Assembly (NCBI RefSeq): GCF_005503145.1
Contig: NZ_SCNV01000007.1
Location: 1 to 64,000 of the forward strand
Direction: 5' to 3'
From: Burkholderia sp. 4M9327F10
Lineage (GTDB): Bacteria; Pseudomonadota; Gammaproteobacteria; Burkholderiales; Burkholderiaceae
DNA length: 64,000 nucleotides
The notes under the pieces: generated by a model
Told to the model about the DNA's origin: nothing
The model's input: only the letters and a program-made list of their open reading frames with translations
Database searches by the model: none
Shown: piece after piece, positions 1 to 7,232 of the stretch
How the letters are laid out: each line of letters starts with the position of its first letter
Position numbering within the stretch: position 1 is the first letter of the stretch
Translations under genes and position numbers: made by a program

Positions 1-1002
1 GTGCTGCAGAACGTGGAAGCCGGTCTCGAAGCCCAGGGCGTGGGCGCCCGCGAACGCCGCGAACGGGCGCTGGCGGCCATCGACCTGATCGGTCTGGACG
101 GCTTCGAAAACGCCTATCCGCGCGAGCTCTCGGGCGGCATGCGTCAGCGCGTGGGCTTTGCCCGTGCGCTGGTGGTCGACCCGACCCTGCTGCTGATGGA
201 CGAGCCGTTCTCCGCGCTCGACGTGCTGACCGCCGAAACGCTGCGTACCGACCTGCTGGATCTGTGGACCCAGGGCCGCATGCCGATCAAGTCGGTGTTG
301 ATCGTCACACACAACATCGAGGAAGCGGTGTTCATGTGCGACCGCATCCTCGTGCTGTCGTCGAACCCTGGCCGCGTGATCGCCGAGATCAAGGTGCCGT
401 TCCAGCATCCGCGCAACCGCCTGGACCCGGCGTTCCGCCGTCTGGTGGACGAGATCTACGCGAAGATGACGGCGCGTCAGACCGACGAATCCACCAAAAA
501 GGGCCTGGAGCTGGGAAGCTGGCTGCCGCATGTGTCGACCAACCTGATGGCCGGTCTGATCGAAACGCTGGCTGCCGCGCCTTACCATGGCCGCGCCGAC
601 ATGCCGGAAATTGCCCGCTCGCTGCATCTGGAGGTGGACGATCTGTTCCCGGTTGCCGAAGTGCTGCAGTACCTGGGCTTCGCCGATGTGCGTGAAGGCG
701 ATATTTTCCTGACGCCGCCGGCCCGTGTGTTTTCGGAGTTCGGTACCCAGGAACGGAAGATGATGTTCGCCGAGCATCTGCTGCGTCATGTGCCGCTCGC
801 AGCGCGGATCAAGAAGGTGCTCAACGAGCGCCCGGGGCATCGTGCGCCGCGCGTGCGTTTCGAACAGGAGCTGGAAGATTTTCTGTCGGACAGCGCCGCG
901 GAAGAGACGCTCGACGCCGTCATCAACTGGGGCCGTTATGGCGAGATCTTCTCGTACAACGACCAGACGGAAATTTTCAGCCTCGAGGACGTCGAGTCCT
1001 GA
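1..1002 (+). CDS. ABC transporter ATP-binding protein, 5' truncated by window edge
   Basis: The 333 visible residues are the back part of a nitrate/sulfonate/taurine-type ABC importer ATPase. Visible are the signature LSGG (residues 43-46), Walker B LLLMDEP (63-69), the D-loop SALD and the switch histidine in VTHN (about 104). Walker A lies upstream of the window, so GTG at base 1 is not the start. From about residue 175 a C-terminal extension resembles the AAA-associated C-terminal domain seen in a subset of these ATPases. It would energise uptake with a permease encoded upstream. The substrate cannot be read from this part. The gene ends convergently to the lipoprotein gene on the other strand. 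Confidence 0.9.
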   Translation: MLQNVEAGLEAQGVGARERRERALAAIDLIGLDGFENAYPRELSGGMRQRVGFARALVVDPTLLLMDEPFSALDVLTAETLRTDLLDLWTQGRMPIKSVLIVTHNIEEAVFMCDRILVLSSNPGRVIAEIKVPFQHPRNRLDPAFRRLVDEIYAKMTARQTDESTKKGLELGSWLPHVSTNLMAGLIETLAAAPYHGRADMPEIARSLHLEVDDLFPVAEVLQYLGFADVREGDIFLTPPARVFSEFGTQERKMMFAEHLLRHVPLAARIKKVLNERPGHRAPRVRFEQELEDFLSDSAAEETLDAVINWGRYGEIFSYNDQTEIFSLEDVES

Positions 1003-1072
1003 GCGTCGCGTTGGTGGCGTGAAGTAGCGCTTGTAGAGGGGCGGCAAGGTCAGACCTGCCGCCCCTCTTGTC

Positions 1073-1654
1073 TTATTGCAGATTGCCCCAGCGTTCGACG
1101 GCCGGTTCGGCCGATGCCCACTTCCAGCCCTTGTCCTGCAGGCAGGCGCTGGCGGTGTACCAGTCTTCGTGGGCGTCCGGCTTGTCGCTGTCGGCCACCG
1201 AGAACACAAAGTCCTTGCAGATGGCGAGCGCCGAGGTGAACGCGCGCGTCACCCGCACTTCGCCGTGGCCGTTCTCGATCGGCATGGTGTGCTTGACGCT
1301 CCACGGCTTGGTCGCGCCTACCGGCATGCCGCCGGCCAGCGCTGCGATCTCGTTCTGCTGGTCGCTGTGCATGCTGCGCATGTAGCGCTTCACCGCTTCG
1401 TCGGTGGCCGATTGCACTGCAATGCCGACGCCGATGCCTACCGCCGGATTGGCGGTGACGAGGCCCGAGGCGACCCCGGCCGCGGCGCCGCTCGCCGCGC
1501 CGACCGACGAGCAGCCGCTCGTCAGCAGGCTGGCGCCGACGCACAGCGCGCCGGCCAGCACCAGGCGCAGGCTCACAGGGGAAGCTACACGAGAAACCAC
1601 CGGGGAAACCACGGGAAAAGCCGCAGCGAAAACGACGGTCGGGCGCGGCGTCAT
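1073..1654 (-). CDS. putative lipoprotein (tandem paralogue A)
   Basis: 193 residues. After an unusually long N-terminal region, a hydrophobic segment ends in a lipobox (LLTSGC), so the mature protein should be a lipidated envelope protein. A Gly/Ala-rich stretch follows, then a globular C-terminal half ending in KWASAEPAVERWG. That ending is almost identical to the neighbour just upstream, so the two genes are tandem duplicates. The ATG overlaps the TGA of the upstream gene (ATGA), indicating translational coupling; longer in-frame starts would run into that gene. I do not recognise a named family and the function is unknown. Confidence 0.75.
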   Translation of the reverse strand: MTPRPTVVFAAAFPVVSPVVSRVASPVSLRLVLAGALCVGASLLTSGCSSVGAASGAAAGVASGLVTANPAVGIGVGIAVQSATDEAVKRYMRSMHSDQQNEIAALAGGMPVGATKPWSVKHTMPIENGHGEVRVTRAFTSALAICKDFVFSVADSDKPDAHEDWYTASACLQDKGWKWASAEPAVERWGNLQ

Positions 1655-2244
1655 TGCAGCGCGCCCCAGCGCTCGGTGGCGGGTTCGGCGGAGGCCCATT
1701 TCCACGCCGCGCCGTCGCGGCAGATGGAGGCGACATAGAACGCGCTGCTGGCCGGTTTGTCCTTGGTCGCGTCCGCATCCACCGAGAAGACGATTTCCTT
1801 GCAGTCGAGCGCGCCTGTGCTGATGGCGCGGCTTACGGTGACGCGGCCGTGTTCGTCGTCTTCGATCGGTACGGTGTGCGTCACGCTCCACGGCGCCACT
1901 GCGCCGACATCGAGCGGCCCGGCTACCTTGGCGATGCCGTCCTGGGTATTGCGGTGGACCACGCGCTCCGAGTACTGCACGCCGGCCTGCGCGGCGGCGA
2001 CGGCGCCGAGGCCAATGCCGGTTGCGACGGCGGCGTTACGCGTGACCTTGCCGGCAATCGCGGCGCCTGCGATACCGGCGCCGGCCGTGGCGCTTTCCGA
2101 GTAGATCGAACTGCAGCCGCTCAGGCTGGCGGAGACCAGAACGGCCACGGCCAATAGCGGCGTGACGAACGGTGCGGTGAACGATACGGCGCTTGCACGC
2201 GGGGCCCGGTCAGCCCAGCGCGCATTACGGTTTGATATTTGCAT
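1651..2244 (-). CDS. putative lipoprotein (tandem paralogue B)
   Basis: 197 residues from ATG at 2244. A transmembrane-like signal ends in the lipobox LSGC (about residues 42-45). It is followed by a Gly/Ala-rich stretch and a C-terminal domain with KWASAEPATERWG, shared with the downstream paralogue. First gene of a two-gene unit coupled by ATGA. The open frame extends upstream to 2472 but that part looks non-coding and would overlap the regulator gene. A long inverted repeat (2346-2387) lies about 100-140 bp upstream of the start, in the promoter zone. No function can be assigned beyond an envelope lipoprotein. Confidence 0.75.
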   Translation of the reverse strand: MQISNRNARWADRAPRASAVSFTAPFVTPLLAVAVLVSASLSGCSSIYSESATAGAGIAGAAIAGKVTRNAAVATGIGLGAVAAAQAGVQYSERVVHRNTQDGIAKVAGPLDVGAVAPWSVTHTVPIEDDEHGRVTVSRAISTGALDCKEIVFSVDADATKDKPASSAFYVASICRDGAAWKWASAEPATERWGALQ

Positions 2245-2345
2245 TTCCCTGTCTGTGCTCCTGCCTCTGCCGTGCACGCCGAGTGGTTGCGACGGACTGG
2301 GCTGACGACGCGCCGCGCGCGACGCTGCAATATTTTGCAGGATGC

Positions 2346-2387
2346 CTTTTGCAATTGGGATAGGGAAAATGCAAGCAATTGCAAAAG
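2346..2387. repeat. 12-bp perfect inverted repeat, possible operator
   Basis: CTTTTGCAATTG at 2346-2357 is matched by CAATTGCAAAAG at 2376-2387 with an 18-bp spacer, so the arm centres are 30 bp apart, about three helical turns. It lies upstream of the lipoprotein pair and just past the stop of the sigma-54 activator. There is no T-run, so it is not an obvious terminator. It could be a regulator-binding site such as an enhancer-type site for the adjacent activator (inference). Confidence 0.5.
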
Positions 2388-2446
2388 ATGATGCGACCCA
2401 CTGCCTTTTCTGGCGGGGCTTGCCGCGTCCACGAGAACAAGGAGCC

Positions 2447-3502
2447 TCAGGACTCGCTTTCCTCCGAGGCATCGTCGTCGCCGTAGCTGCTGAGCCGGTT
2501 GTAGAGCGTCTTCAGGCTCACACCGAGCGCTTTGGCTGCGCGCCGCTTGTCGCCGCCGCAGTACTTCAACGTGCCGAGGATGATCTGCTTCTGCGCGTCG
2601 GCAAGCGGCGTGCCGATCCACACACTCATCGCGTCGCCCTGGGTGACGGCCTTCTTCACACGCGAGGCGAGATGCGGGTGCGGCAGCTCGACGGTTTTCT
2701 CGGCGAGAATAAACGCCCGGTAGATGGCGTTTTTCAGCTCACGCACATTGCCGGGCCACGACCAGGTGCGCAGCGTTTCAATGGACCGCTTGCTAAAACT
2801 CTTGCTGGTGTTTTCCTGGGCGTTCAACGCAGCGAGGAAATGCTGCGCGAGCAGTTCGCGATCGCCGTCGCGCTCGCGCAGCGGCGGCGCGCGCAACGGA
2901 AACACTGCGAGCCGGTACATCAGGTCTTCGCGCAGGCCGTTTTCCTTTACGGCGACGGCCGGGTCGCGGTTGGTGGCCGCAATCACGCGAACGTCGCCGC
3001 TGATCAGATCGTTGCCGCCGACCCGGTAGAACGTGCCCGTCTCCAGCGCACGCAGCAGCTTGACCTGGCGCACCGGCGCCATTTCGGTGATTTCGTCGAG
3101 AAACAGCGTGCCGCCATTGGCGTGTTCGAAGTAGCCGATGCGTCCCTGCACGGCGCCGGTAAAGCTGCCTTTTTCGTGGCCGAACAGTTCGGCTTCGATC
3201 AGCTCGTCGGGAATCGCACCGCAGTTGACGGCGATAAAAGGCGCGTCCTTACGCGCGCTGTGATCGTGAATCGTGCGGGCAATCAGTTCCTTGCCCGTGC
3301 CGGATTCGCCGATGATGAGGGCGGTTGCATCGGTCGCCGCAACCCGTTCGATTTGTTCGTATAAATCGAGCATCACGGGGGATGAGCCATACAGCAGACC
3401 ATATGACTTGAGTCCCGCAACGCCGTCCGTCACGCGAGACTTGCCCGCTGCCGCCGCATCGCCGGAGGCAAGCGTGGGCGAGTCCAGATCGGTTGACGCC
3501 AT
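2447..3502 (-). CDS. sigma-54-dependent transcriptional activator lacking a receiver domain
   Basis: 351 residues. A short N-terminus of about 35 residues is followed directly by an AAA+ sigma-54 interaction domain: Walker A GESGTGKE (65-72), the sigma-54 contact loop GSFTGA (112-117; usual form GAFTGA), Walker B TLFLDE (132-137) and an arginine-rich AATNRDP sensor region. A Fis-type helix-turn-helix (about 305-340, with SLKTLYNRL) ends the protein. There is no receiver, GAF or PAS domain, so activity must be set by expression level or a partner protein, as in PspF-like activators. Its DNA-binding end closely resembles that of the activator at 4940-6346, so they may share targets. It is transcribed away from the DUF883 gene. 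Confidence 0.93.
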   Translation of the reverse strand: MASTDLDSPTLASGDAAAAGKSRVTDGVAGLKSYGLLYGSSPVMLDLYEQIERVAATDATALIIGESGTGKELIARTIHDHSARKDAPFIAVNCGAIPDELIEAELFGHEKGSFTGAVQGRIGYFEHANGGTLFLDEITEMAPVRQVKLLRALETGTFYRVGGNDLISGDVRVIAATNRDPAVAVKENGLREDLMYRLAVFPLRAPPLRERDGDRELLAQHFLAALNAQENTSKSFSKRSIETLRTWSWPGNVRELKNAIYRAFILAEKTVELPHPHLASRVKKAVTQGDAMSVWIGTPLADAQKQIILGTLKYCGGDKRRAAKALGVSLKTLYNRLSSYGDDDASEESES

Positions 3503-3967
3503 AACCAGGTTGTCCTGTGCAAATGTGTTCGATGGTGCCGCGCAGGCCTGTCGAGAGTGTGAGCCTGTGCATGGATGTAATGGGCCACTATCTCATAAAA
3601 ATCGATTTAACCATCGGTTGCGCGGCACGGCAATCCGTATGCCCATTACGCGTGAAACCCAACTGGAGGTGCTAACGATTGCGTGGCCGCGCTGTCCAAC
3701 GAGCATGTGCGGTTGCGCTCGAACGCGAATGCCATGCCTGCCGGTGCGCGTAATTTCACCGAGTGCCCGGCGCGCCGTGCGTCGGCAATATTGACCTTGG
3801 AAGCAGCCCAATCGGCACGATTGCCTCGCCGACGATTCGCGTCTCGCCGCGCTCAGTTTCATCAAATAGGTTATCGGGTACACCGTTTGCGGAGACAGGA
3901 CTTTCGGAACATGCGGTGCCGGCGCACACATACGCAATCGCACTGCAGATTGATACAGGAGTGGCGC
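3503..3967. other. intergenic region between divergent activator and DUF883 genes
   Basis: 465 bp without a supported gene. It must hold the divergent promoters. A spaced 9-bp inverted repeat (GTAATGGGC at 3577-3585 and GCCCATTAC at 3641-3649) and a possible -24/-12 element at 3876-3890 are the only structures I see. Open frames here are short and lack ribosome sites. Confidence 0.5.
3876..3890 (+). promoter_or_regulatory. possible weak sigma-54 promoter before the DUF883 gene
   Basis: GGGTACACCGTTTGC keeps the invariant GG (3877-3878) and GC (3889-3890) with a 10-bp gap and the full TTGC, but the -24 box is only GGTAC rather than GGCAC. It would start transcription about 65 bp before the ATG at 3968. 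Eight of the 11 defined consensus bases match, so chance is possible. Confidence 0.35.
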
Positions 3968-4285
3968 ATGACTCACACCACGCAACAGCTAGGACTGGGC
4001 CGGCAGAAAATGGTTGAGGACTTGCGGGTCCTGCTCACCGACTCGGAAGAAATGGCACGGCTCGCGGCGAATCTGCCGGGTGAAGGCGTCGAGGCGTTAC
4101 GCGAGCGGCTGAGTACCCACGTCGAGACGCTGCAGGCGGCACTCGGAGACGCGCAGGATGCGGCGCAGCGGCGCTATCGCCGGGCGGCGGTGAATACCGA
4201 GCGCTACGTACGGCACAACCCGTGGCGTGCCGTCGGCATTGCGGCGAGCGTGGGTTTTCTGCTCGGCGTGCTGACGGCACGCTGA
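3968..4285 (+). CDS. DUF883 family (ElaB/YqjD-like) membrane-anchored protein
   Basis: 105 residues. A long amphipathic helical region (about 15-80) is followed by YVRHNPWRAVGIAASVGFL, the typical C-terminal membrane anchor of the DUF883 family, ending in TAR. E. coli relatives (YqjD, ElaB) are tail-anchored inner-membrane proteins induced in stationary phase, and YqjD binds ribosomes. The ATG at 3968 gives the normal family length; longer readings add atypical sequence. It is followed 22 bp later by a second small membrane protein, probably one transcript. Context between two sigma-54 activators suggests stress control. Confidence 0.85.
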   Translation: MTHTTQQLGLGRQKMVEDLRVLLTDSEEMARLAANLPGEGVEALRERLSTHVETLQAALGDAQDAAQRRYRRAAVNTERYVRHNPWRAVGIAASVGFLLGVLTAR

Positions 4286-4307
4286 ACACGTTAAGGAGGA
4301 TCGACTT

Positions 4308-4580
4308 ATGGCACGGCCCAAGATTGGCATTTTCGGCGCGCTGGTGGCCGTCGGCGGGGTGCTGGCGTGGCGCTGGGCGCAAAAGCATCGCGCTTCGCAA
4401 GCGAGTTTGAATCGCGAGCTGAACCGCTGGGAGGACGAGGGCGGGGCAGTTGTCGCAACGGCCCAGACGGCGCCAGGCGCGCATGTGGTTGCGGCCGGCG
4501 GGGTGCCCGCTAGCGGCGCAAATGGAGGAGGGCACCCAAATGGGGCGGGCGGCGGGGCTTGGCCTTTTCCCCATAGTTGA
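4308..4580 (+). CDS. small single-pass membrane protein
   Basis: 90 residues with a perfect AAGGAGG ribosome site. One transmembrane helix (about residues 6-22, IGIFGALVAVGGVLAWRW) is followed by a charged segment and a Gly/Ala/Pro-rich, probably disordered tail. It follows the DUF883 gene by 22 bp and is likely co-transcribed. No named family is recognised; the role is presumably at the inner membrane under the same conditions as its neighbour. Confidence 0.75.
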   Translation: MARPKIGIFGALVAVGGVLAWRWAQKHRASQASLNRELNRWEDEGGAVVATAQTAPGAHVVAAGGVPASGANGGGHPNGAGGGAWPFPHS

Positions 4581-4673
4581 GCGGTGCTTCGCGCGTCCGT
4601 TTCGGATCGCGCGCCACACGAGCGCTAGGGGAGCACAATGGGCAGCCTTAAAAGGGAGAGATGGGGGGAGCGG

Positions 4674-4704
4674 CTGACAGTTTGTCCCAATAAGGTTTTA
4701 TAAT
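4674..4704 (+). promoter_or_regulatory. possible sigma-70-type promoter for the receiver-containing activator
   Basis: A perfect TATAAT (4699-4704) is preceded at a long 19-bp spacing by CTGACA (4674-4679). The 4581-4939 interval otherwise holds no gene. Transcription would give an approximately 230-nt leader containing the 4823-4870 hairpin. Confidence 0.4.
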
Positions 4705-4822
4705 AGATATTCACACAACAATAGGTCCGTTTAGCTGTGCGTAACACGCGAATTGTTGCGAATTCGTGCCAAGTCCGGCTTTTGCTGAAACCCAACGGGG
4801 GCACTTGTGAAGTGAGTGTGTC

Positions 4823-4870
4823 CTTACGCCGCCGCGCTGTATGCGCAGCGCGACGGCGGCGGCGTGTAAG
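4823..4870 (+). repeat. long GC-rich inverted repeat in the leader of the sigma-54 response regulator
   Basis: CTTAC-GCCGCC on the left pairs with GGCGGC-GTGTAAG on the right, enclosing an inner GCGCTG/CAGCGC hairpin. There is no T-run. It sits 70-117 bp before the ATG at 4940, so it may fold in the mRNA leader. Confidence 0.45.
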
Positions 4871-4939
4871 CGCCCGGCGGTTTCTTCATGCTTTCACGCA
4901 TGCCATCCACAACCAGAACTTTCGGGCTTTCGAGACGCG

Positions 4940-6346
4940 ATGCCACACGTATTGATTGTCGATGACGATGCCAGTACCCGCGAGGCGCTCGCCGCCATCA
5001 TCGGGGAAGACGGCCTCACTACCGCCACTGCGGGCGATCTGCGCGAAGCGCGCATCCAGTTGGTCCGGCAGATGCCGGACGTCGTGTTTACCGACCTGAA
5101 GCTGCCGGACGGCAGCGGTGTCGACCTGTTCGAAGATCTCGACCCGCGCTCGGGTGTCGAAGTGATCGTGATTACCGGCCACGCTACGGTGGAATCGGCC
5201 GTGAGTGCGCTGAAAATGGGCGCAACCGATTACCTCGTGAAGCCGATCAACATGCAGCGCGTGAAGGCGATCTTGTCGCGCCTGCCGCGCCCCGGCGACC
5301 TCAAGGCGGAAATCGGCACATTGCGCGGCGAGCTGCGCCGCATGGGCCGCTTCGGGCTGATGCTCGGCAATTCGCCGGCCATGCAGGAGGTCTACGACCA
5401 GATCAGCCGCGTGGCGCCTACGGCCGCCTCGGTGATGCTGGTAGGCGAGTCCGGCACCGGCAAGGAAGTGGCCGCGCAGACCGTGCACCAGTTGAGCTTG
5501 CGCCGCAAGCACGCGTTCCTCGCGGTCAACTGCGGCGCTATTTCGCCGAATCTGATCGAATCGGAAATGTTCGGCCATGAACGCGGCTCGTTTACGGGTG
5601 CGGACCGGCAGCACAAGGGCTATTTCGAGCGCGCCAACGGCGGCACGCTGTTCCTCGACGAAATCACCGAAATGCCGATCGAGTTGCAGGTCAAGCTGCT
5701 GCGCGTGCTCGAAACGGGCATGTTCATGCGGGTCGGCACCACCAAGGAAATCGAAACCGATGTGCGCCTGATTGCGGCTACCAATCGCGATCCGGAGCAG
5801 GCGGTGCTGGAAGGCAAACTGCGCCTCGACCTGTATCACCGCCTGAACGTGTTTCCGATCAGCCTGCCGCCGTTGCGCGAACGCGGCAAGGACGTCGAAC
5901 AGCTCGCACAGGCATTCCTCGACGAGCTCAACGAGCGCCACAGCACGCGCAAGCACTTCCCGGCTGCGGTCAAGGAGATGCTGCTGTCGTACCCGTGGCC
6001 CGGCAACGTGCGCGAGCTGAAGAACTACGTGCAGCGCGCTCACATCATGTCCGGTGCGGATTCGGACAGCACGGCAACCGTGCCGCTGCAGATCACGCTG
6101 TCCAAACCCGCCGCAGGAACGGCGATCACGATTGCGTTCGGCACCTCGCTTGCCGAGGCGGATCGCCAGTTGATTCTCGCCACGCTCGAGCAGTGCGGCG
6201 GCGTGAAAACGCGTGCCGCGGAAATTCTCGGCATCAGCCTGAAGACGCTCTACAACCGCCTGGTCGAATACGGTAACGACGCGGCCCGCGGCGAAGACGG
6301 CGACGCTTCAGACGAATCGCGGGCATTGGGCGGCGCCGACGTCTGA
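4940..6346 (+). CDS. sigma-54-dependent response regulator (NtrC/AtoC family)
   Basis: 468 residues. The N-terminal receiver has the acidic pair D8-D9, phospho-acceptor D52 (FTDLKLPDG) and K101. The AAA+ domain has Walker A GESGTGKE (169-176), GSFTGA (216-221) and a typical sensor ATNRDP, and a Fis-type HTH with SLKTLYNRL lies near 410-450. It activates sigma-54 promoters after phosphorylation. No histidine kinase is encoded nearby, so it is an orphan. ATG 4940 (MPHVLIVDDD) starts exactly at the receiver; the upstream ATG at 4841 would lie inside the leader hairpin and add 33 non-family residues. The ribosome site is weak. Confidence 0.93.
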   Translation: MPHVLIVDDDASTREALAAIIGEDGLTTATAGDLREARIQLVRQMPDVVFTDLKLPDGSGVDLFEDLDPRSGVEVIVITGHATVESAVSALKMGATDYLVKPINMQRVKAILSRLPRPGDLKAEIGTLRGELRRMGRFGLMLGNSPAMQEVYDQISRVAPTAASVMLVGESGTGKEVAAQTVHQLSLRRKHAFLAVNCGAISPNLIESEMFGHERGSFTGADRQHKGYFERANGGTLFLDEITEMPIELQVKLLRVLETGMFMRVGTTKEIETDVRLIAATNRDPEQAVLEGKLRLDLYHRLNVFPISLPPLRERGKDVEQLAQAFLDELNERHSTRKHFPAAVKEMLLSYPWPGNVRELKNYVQRAHIMSGADSDSTATVPLQITLSKPAAGTAITIAFGTSLAEADRQLILATLEQCGGVKTRAAEILGISLKTLYNRLVEYGNDAARGEDGDASDESRALGGADV

Positions 6347-6371
6347 CGCGCTGCCCGGGGTGCGTGCGCCA

Positions 6372-6386
6372 GGGCACAGGCGTTGC
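6372..6386 (+). promoter_or_regulatory. sigma-54 promoter (-24/-12) before the proline-rich protein gene
   Basis: GGGCACAGGCGTTGC matches 9 of 11 defined positions of TGGCACG-N4-TTGC, including the invariant GG and GC with a 10-bp gap. Predicted start of transcription is near 6398, 22 bp before the ATG at 6420. Confidence 0.6.
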
Positions 6387-6419
6387 TGCGATCTCTACGA
6401 ACGCACACAAGGAACGTTT

Positions 6420-6623
6420 ATGCCGCTGCATGCCCCCGCTCCCGCGCTCGATGCACATCGCCCCGAGCCGACCGACCCGCCCAATCCCAGCGAACCCGAT
6501 ACGGTGCCGGACCCAACCCGCGAGCCGGTCGAACCGAGCGCGCCGCCGATCGGCGATCCGCCCCCGCAACCCAATGAGGCGCCGCATACGTCGTGCCGTG
6601 CGGCTTGTCACATGGGGTTCTAA
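6420..6623 (+). CDS. small proline-rich protein
   Basis: 67 residues, very rich in Pro, Glu and Asp in the first 55, so likely disordered. It ends in a short segment with two cysteines (SCRAACHMGF). Start chosen for the AAGGA ribosome site 7 bp before ATG 6420. It lies just downstream of the sigma-54 response regulator and behind a -24/-12 element. Low-complexity composition means the gene could be a chance open frame, but the ribosome site and promoter argue for it. No family recognised. Confidence 0.55.
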   Translation: MPLHAPAPALDAHRPEPTDPPNPSEPDTVPDPTREPVEPSAPPIGDPPPQPNEAPHTSCRAACHMGF

Positions 6624-6799
6624 GGCCGCTCTATTCGACCCTTCGATCTGCCTTGCCCACGGCCCACCCGCCCCTGTGCCGGATTGCTGTATTTGTTACA
6701 AAGACGGCGACGCTTTTTACCGGCAAATTGACGGCGCGGGCTCTAGACTAAGTGAGAGCCGTTCACGAGGGCGGCCGGCTTCCCGAGGAGGCATCGATC

Positions 6800-7042
6800 A
6801 TGAGACACCCGGCATTGCGGCGCTCCGCGCGCCATTCGAAGCGCGATTCACGCCCCGGCAGCGCAGCGGGAGCCCCGCCGGCGGGCGGCCCGCTCACAGG
6901 ACCGGAACCGGCGGGACACGACCCGGCCGGGCAGAACCGCGTCGCCCCCGACGCTCCGCCGGATGGCGAGCACAACCAGGGCGGCGTGCGCCACGAAGGA
7001 CTCGAATACCAGCGCGACCTCGGCTCCGAGCAGGACGCCTGA
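6800..7042 (+). CDS. small hydrophilic protein
   Basis: 80 residues, rich in Gly, Pro, Arg and Asp, with no hydrophobic segment, so likely disordered. A GAGGAGG ribosome site precedes ATG 6800. It lies between the proline-rich protein and otsA. I see no -24/-12 element directly upstream; TTGACG at 6728-6733 could be part of an ordinary promoter. Function unknown. Confidence 0.55.
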   Translation: MRHPALRRSARHSKRDSRPGSAAGAPPAGGPLTGPEPAGHDPAGQNRVAPDAPPDGEHNQGGVRHEGLEYQRDLGSEQDA

Positions 7043-7159
7043 GGGATTTCGCCGAAGCTACGCAAAACGGAAAATTCTTTTGATGCGGCGCTCGCGCACG
7101 GCAGGTTTATCCCTGCCTGTCACATTTGCATACATTTTCATTCCGCCAGTTTTGAGATG

Positions 7160-7174
7160 AGGCACGCGATTTGC
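7160..7174 (+). promoter_or_regulatory. sigma-54 promoter (-24/-12) before otsA
   Basis: AGGCACGCGATTTGC matches 10 of 11 defined bases of TGGCACG-N4-TTGC: invariant GG at 7161-7162, GC at 7173-7174, gap 10 bp, followed by A. Transcription would start near 7186, 47 bp before the otsA ATG. It is the best -24/-12 match seen in the window. Confidence 0.7.
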
Positions 7175-7232
7175 ATGCACCAGGGCGGCACATTCCCACA
7201 TGCAACGAACAACTGAGTGAGGTGTAGCACCA

